A DNA stretch of 64,000 nt from Flavobacterium tructae (GTDB taxonomy: Bacteria; Bacteroidota; Bacteroidia; Flavobacteriales; Flavobacteriaceae): positions 61,175 to 125,174 of the forward strand of contig NZ_MUHH01000021.1 of NCBI RefSeq assembly GCF_002217475.1, in the 5' to 3' direction. This document shows, in pieces, positions 61,206-64,000 of the stretch. The position numbers were made by a program, and so were the translations under genes. Position 1 is the stretch's first letter. Each line of letters starts with the position of its first letter. Below the pieces are notes generated by a model. It searched no databases and was not told the DNA's origin. It worked only from the letters and a program-made list of their open reading frames with translations.

Positions 61206-61738
61206 TAAGCAACAATACTTGCTTTTGCTAAAGTCTGATTCCATAAATTAAACCCTACAATAGCCGGATTGGTATTTTCATCAAGTCCTAATTTATCCGT
61301 TTTAAGAGCATAAACAGTAATGATGTATTGATGAAATCCATGGCCTTCCGGCGGACAAGGGCCCCCAAATCCTTTTATTCCATAATCTGTAATGCTTTGA
61401 ACAGCACCTTTTATCGGAAATTTATCTTTAGCCCCCGCATTAGTTACCAGTTCGTTTACATCTGAAGGAATATCAAATACAATCCAGTGCCAAAATCCAC
61501 TTCCCGTTGGCGCATCTGGATCATACATGGTCACAGCGAAACTTTTTGTTCCGGCTGGCGCATTTTTCCAAAGCAACTGAGGAGATTGATTCTCTCCGGC
61601 ACAGCCAAATCCTTTAAACTCTTGTACTTTAGTAAGCTCACCTCCCAAATCTTTACTGGTTAGTGTAAAAGTCTTCTGTCCGAAAATTGTTGTGGTAAAA
61701 ATTAAGGACATTATCAAAATTGCATTTACTTTTTTCAT
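61193..61738 (-). CDS. YbhB/YbcL family (PEBP, Raf kinase inhibitor-like) exported protein
   Basis: A 181-residue protein of the phosphatidylethanolamine-binding family with a signal peptide (MKKVNAILIMSLIFTTTIFGQ). Family motifs: AGENQSPQLLWKNAPAGTKS, the ligand-site DPDAPTGSGFWHW and the GPCPPEGHGFHQYIITVYAL segment. Bacterial members are of largely unknown function. I chose the ATG at 61738 that begins the signal peptide; nine more residues are in frame upstream. It forms a single-gene unit with its own terminator. Confidence 0.92.
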   Translation of the reverse strand: MKKVNAILIMSLIFTTTIFGQKTFTLTSKDLGGELTKVQEFKGFGCAGENQSPQLLWKNAPAGTKSFAVTMYDPDAPTGSGFWHWIVFDIPSDVNELVTNAGAKDKFPIKGAVQSITDYGIKGFGGPCPPEGHGFHQYIITVYALKTDKLGLDENTNPAIVGFNLWNQTLAKASIVAYYKR

Positions 61739-61825
61739 TTTTTTATGGTTTAAGATTTTAAACAAATCTAACCCTGAAAATAAAAAGTAAATGGGGACAA
61801 AGGCTCAAAAACTATAGCCAAAAGC

Positions 61826-62662
61826 TCACTTTTTCTGTGCCTGTTTTGGTGTTACTCCATATTTTGACTTATAAGCCTGAGTAAAACTGGATAAGCTTTC
61901 ATAACCTGCTTCAAAATAAACTTCTGAAGCACTTTTTTGCTCCTGATGAAGTAAATAATGAGCAAACTCCAGCCTTTTATGCTGAAACCATTTAATGGGT
62001 GATTCCGAATAATGTTTTTCAAATTCCCTTTTAAAAGTCGAAACACTCATATTACACAAAAAAGACAACTCCTTTAATGACAATTTACTAAGATGACTAC
62101 TTTCAATAATCTGAAAAAACTTTTGTGAAGAATCATCGCTGTTTACTGTTAAAGAATACAAAAACTCTGTACCGTACATCCCCATCAAGTAAAGCATTAA
62201 CTCTTCAAACTTAATTTCCAACAACTTATTTTTAATCTCAATCGAAAGTTTTGAAATATCTACCAAACTATCTACAAACCGCTTAAGAAACACATCATAT
62301 TCAAAAGCGCGCACAGACTTACATTCTTCAGCTTCCTCCTTTCTCCATTCCATTTTTCTAATAAATCGCAGCAGAATTTCATTCGAAAAAAATAAAACGA
62401 CACTTCTATAGTTAGACGAATCCGAAAGCTTCTCCGTCATTAAGCAATGTCCCGATTTCATAATAAGAAACTTCGAAGCATCGATCGATACAGCCGAATT
62501 ATCAAAAACAACCTCCTTTGTGCCTTCAATTAAAAAACTAAATACATTCTGATTCAGAATAATTTGCTGTTTAGAAATCCTTTTCGAACTAGTATAATCA
62601 TAGACGGTAATCAATCTTGATTGATCAAGACTTAACTCGTCAGGAAGCGTTAGTACATTCAT
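61826..62662 (-). CDS. AraC-family transcriptional regulator
   Basis: A 278-residue soluble AraC regulator: an N-terminal cupin-like sensing part (QQIILNQNVFSFLIEGTKEVVFDN) and a C-terminal pair of helix-turn-helix units (LSLKELSFLCNMSVSTFKRE and KSASEVYFEAGYESLSSFTQAYKSKYG) closing with VTPKQAQKK. It may act on the adjacent PEBP-like gene or the divergent hydrolase gene; no operator was identified in the 259-base gap to the latter. Confidence 0.9.
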   Translation of the reverse strand: MNVLTLPDELSLDQSRLITVYDYTSSKRISKQQIILNQNVFSFLIEGTKEVVFDNSAVSIDASKFLIMKSGHCLMTEKLSDSSNYRSVVLFFSNEILLRFIRKMEWRKEEAEECKSVRAFEYDVFLKRFVDSLVDISKLSIEIKNKLLEIKFEELMLYLMGMYGTEFLYSLTVNSDDSSQKFFQIIESSHLSKLSLKELSFLCNMSVSTFKREFEKHYSESPIKWFQHKRLEFAHYLLHQEQKSASEVYFEAGYESLSSFTQAYKSKYGVTPKQAQKK

Positions 62663-62921
62663 AGTAACAAAAAAAGAAATAAATTTTAATCGTACAGTTA
62701 ACTAATTCTGCATGAGTCGCAGATAGGAAATTTAACTTCTTACGACAATTACAAACAAGCTGTAAATATAAACTTTTCCACGCTCTCATTCCTCTACTGA
62801 TTTAAGAGTTTTTAAGTAAATGCTCAATTAATCTTATTACCAATTTCTTCATGAGTTCAATCAAAAATAAATTCGTATTTTTAATTACAAACGAATGTTC
62901 TAAATCACTAATTCTAAAATT

Positions 62922-63944
62922 ATGCGTTATAGTATTGCCATTCTTGCCTTTTTACTGCTGACCTCATGCAAAAACGAATCTAAAACCGATTCATTATCCA
63001 ACTACTTTACTTACAGTAAGAAATCAGAAGTAGAATCGGCAGGCGTCAGGATGATACCCATAAAAACCCCTGTTGGAGAATTTAAAGTTTGGACAAAACG
63101 TTTTGGAAACAATCCAAAAATAAAAATACTGTTGCTTCATGGAGGCCCTGCAATGACGCACGAGTATATGGAATGCTTTGAGACATTCTTTCAACGCGAA
63201 GGATTTGAGTTCTACGAATACGATCAGTTAGGATCTTATTATAGCGATCAGCCAAAAGACAGCAGCTTATGGACTACAAAACGTTTTGTAGAAGAAGTAG
63301 AACAAGTACGCAAAGCGATCGGTGCCGATCACAACAATTTTTACGTCCTTGGGAACTCATGGGGTGGAATTTTAGCCATGGAATATGCCCTTAAATATCA
63401 ACAAAACATGAAAGGTTTACTCGTATCCAACATGATGGCCAGTGCCCCGGATTACGGAAAATATGCCGATGAAGTACTTTCAAAACAAATGAAACCGGAA
63501 GTACTGGCAGAAATCAGAGCCCTTGAAGCCAAAAAAGATTTCAGCAACCCACGGTATATGGAATTACTTATTCCAAATTTTTATCAAAAACACTTATGCA
63601 GACTAAAAGAATGGCCGGACGGCCTCAATCGTGCCAGCAAACATATCAATAGTGAAATCTACAGCTTAATGCAGGGACCTAGTGAATTTGGAATCAGTGG
63701 TCGTTTAGCCAATTGGGATATTAAAAATCGCTTGCATGAAATTATAATTCCAACCTTAATGATTGGCGCAAAATACGATACAATGGATCCAAAAGCAATG
63801 GAAGAACAAAGCAAATTAGTCAAAAAAGGACGTTACCTCTATTGCCCAAACGGAAGTCATCTCGCCATGTGGGACGATCAAAAAATCTTCATGAATGGAG
63901 TAATTCAGTTTATAAACGATGTCGACAACAAAGTTTTTCAATAA
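62922..63944 (+). CDS. Alpha/beta hydrolase lipoprotein, proline iminopeptidase-like
   Basis: A 340-residue alpha/beta hydrolase resembling the S33 proline iminopeptidase family. A lipoprotein signal (MRYSIAILAFLLLTSCKNES, lipobox LTSC) is followed by the oxyanion-hole motif LLHGGPAMTHEY, the nucleophile elbow LGNSWGGILAMEYAL, an Asp in GAKYDTMDPKAM and the His in NGSHLAMWDD. It probably cleaves N-terminal Pro or small amides in the periplasm. It is divergent from the AraC gene and stands alone at the right end of the window. Confidence 0.9.
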   Translation: MRYSIAILAFLLLTSCKNESKTDSLSNYFTYSKKSEVESAGVRMIPIKTPVGEFKVWTKRFGNNPKIKILLLHGGPAMTHEYMECFETFFQREGFEFYEYDQLGSYYSDQPKDSSLWTTKRFVEEVEQVRKAIGADHNNFYVLGNSWGGILAMEYALKYQQNMKGLLVSNMMASAPDYGKYADEVLSKQMKPEVLAEIRALEAKKDFSNPRYMELLIPNFYQKHLCRLKEWPDGLNRASKHINSEIYSLMQGPSEFGISGRLANWDIKNRLHEIIIPTLMIGAKYDTMDPKAMEEQSKLVKKGRYLYCPNGSHLAMWDDQKIFMNGVIQFINDVDNKVFQ

Positions 63945-64000
63945 CAAACTAAATTCCAACCTATTAAAGACAACAATTAGTATGGCGTTCCCCTTTGGGT

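Noticed and set aside
1..64000. CRISPR arrays, tRNA or rRNA genes, IS elements, phage genes
   Set aside because: No regularly spaced repeats, cloverleaf genes, transposase or phage-like frames were recognised on either strand.

Overview
The window looks like a chromosomal stretch of a Bacteroidota member, most likely a Flavobacterium or close relative. The DNA is AT-rich, ribosome binding sites are weak, and envelope genes encode lipoprotein and SusC/TonB-type signals typical of the family. Several regulators are membrane-bound AraC types, and short intergenic repeats of flavobacterial style are present. No rRNA, tRNA, CRISPR array, IS element or phage was seen. Family names come from motifs read by eye; no database search was run.

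Region 1 (1-6.6 kb, minus strand) is a heavy-metal efflux locus: two-component regulator and kinase, TolC-like outer membrane protein, periplasmic lipoprotein adaptor, a DUF190-type protein, and the N-terminal 507 codons of a CusA/CzcA pump that runs off the left edge. Region 2 (6.8-10.9 kb) holds envelope and stress genes: a beta-lactamase-like serine hydrolase, a DJ-1/PfpI protein fused to an NTF2-like domain, a free NTF2-like protein and a membrane-anchored AraC regulator.

Region 3 (11.3-58.6 kb, all minus strand) is a giant NRPS/PKS cluster. In transcription order it holds a specialised NusG-type antiterminator, NRPS A (three modules), a stand-alone condensation-like protein, NRPS C, a SyrP-like Fe(II)/2-oxoglutarate hydroxylase, NRPS D, a one-module PKS, NRPS F, a CmlA-like di-metal hydroxylase, an outer membrane beta-barrel receptor, a type II thioesterase, a SyrD/PvdE-type exporter, a PvdQ-like acylase, a small membrane protein, a 52-residue Cys-containing peptide, an Sfp-type phosphopantetheinyl transferase and a crotonyl-CoA carboxylase/reductase homologue. 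Specificity codes read by hand predict Ser - Asp - D-Asp - Thr - Asn - Phe/Tyr - (alkyl)malonyl unit - D-Phe if the line is colinear. The tailoring genes suggest beta-hydroxylation, an unusual branched extender unit, export of a precursor and deacylation in the periplasm.

Region 4 (58.8-60.5 kb) is a divergent pair: a LuxI/FeeM-like acyltransferase (minus) and a PAS-LuxR regulator (plus). A 19-bp dyad-symmetric element occurs between them, and a 16/19 copy lies at the 3' end of the acyltransferase gene, just upstream of the nusG-like gene. This suggests one regulatory circuit (acyl signal or regulator, then antiterminator, then a ~46-kb operon). Region 5 (60.5-64 kb) holds intergenic repeats, a probable gene remnant, a PEBP-like protein, an AraC regulator and an alpha/beta-hydrolase lipoprotein.

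The most interesting system is the cluster with its apparent dedicated control circuit: two chemically distinct hydroxylases, two degenerate condensation-like domains that may recruit them, carboxylase/reductase-supplied extender chemistry, and a pyoverdine-like periplasmic maturation pair.
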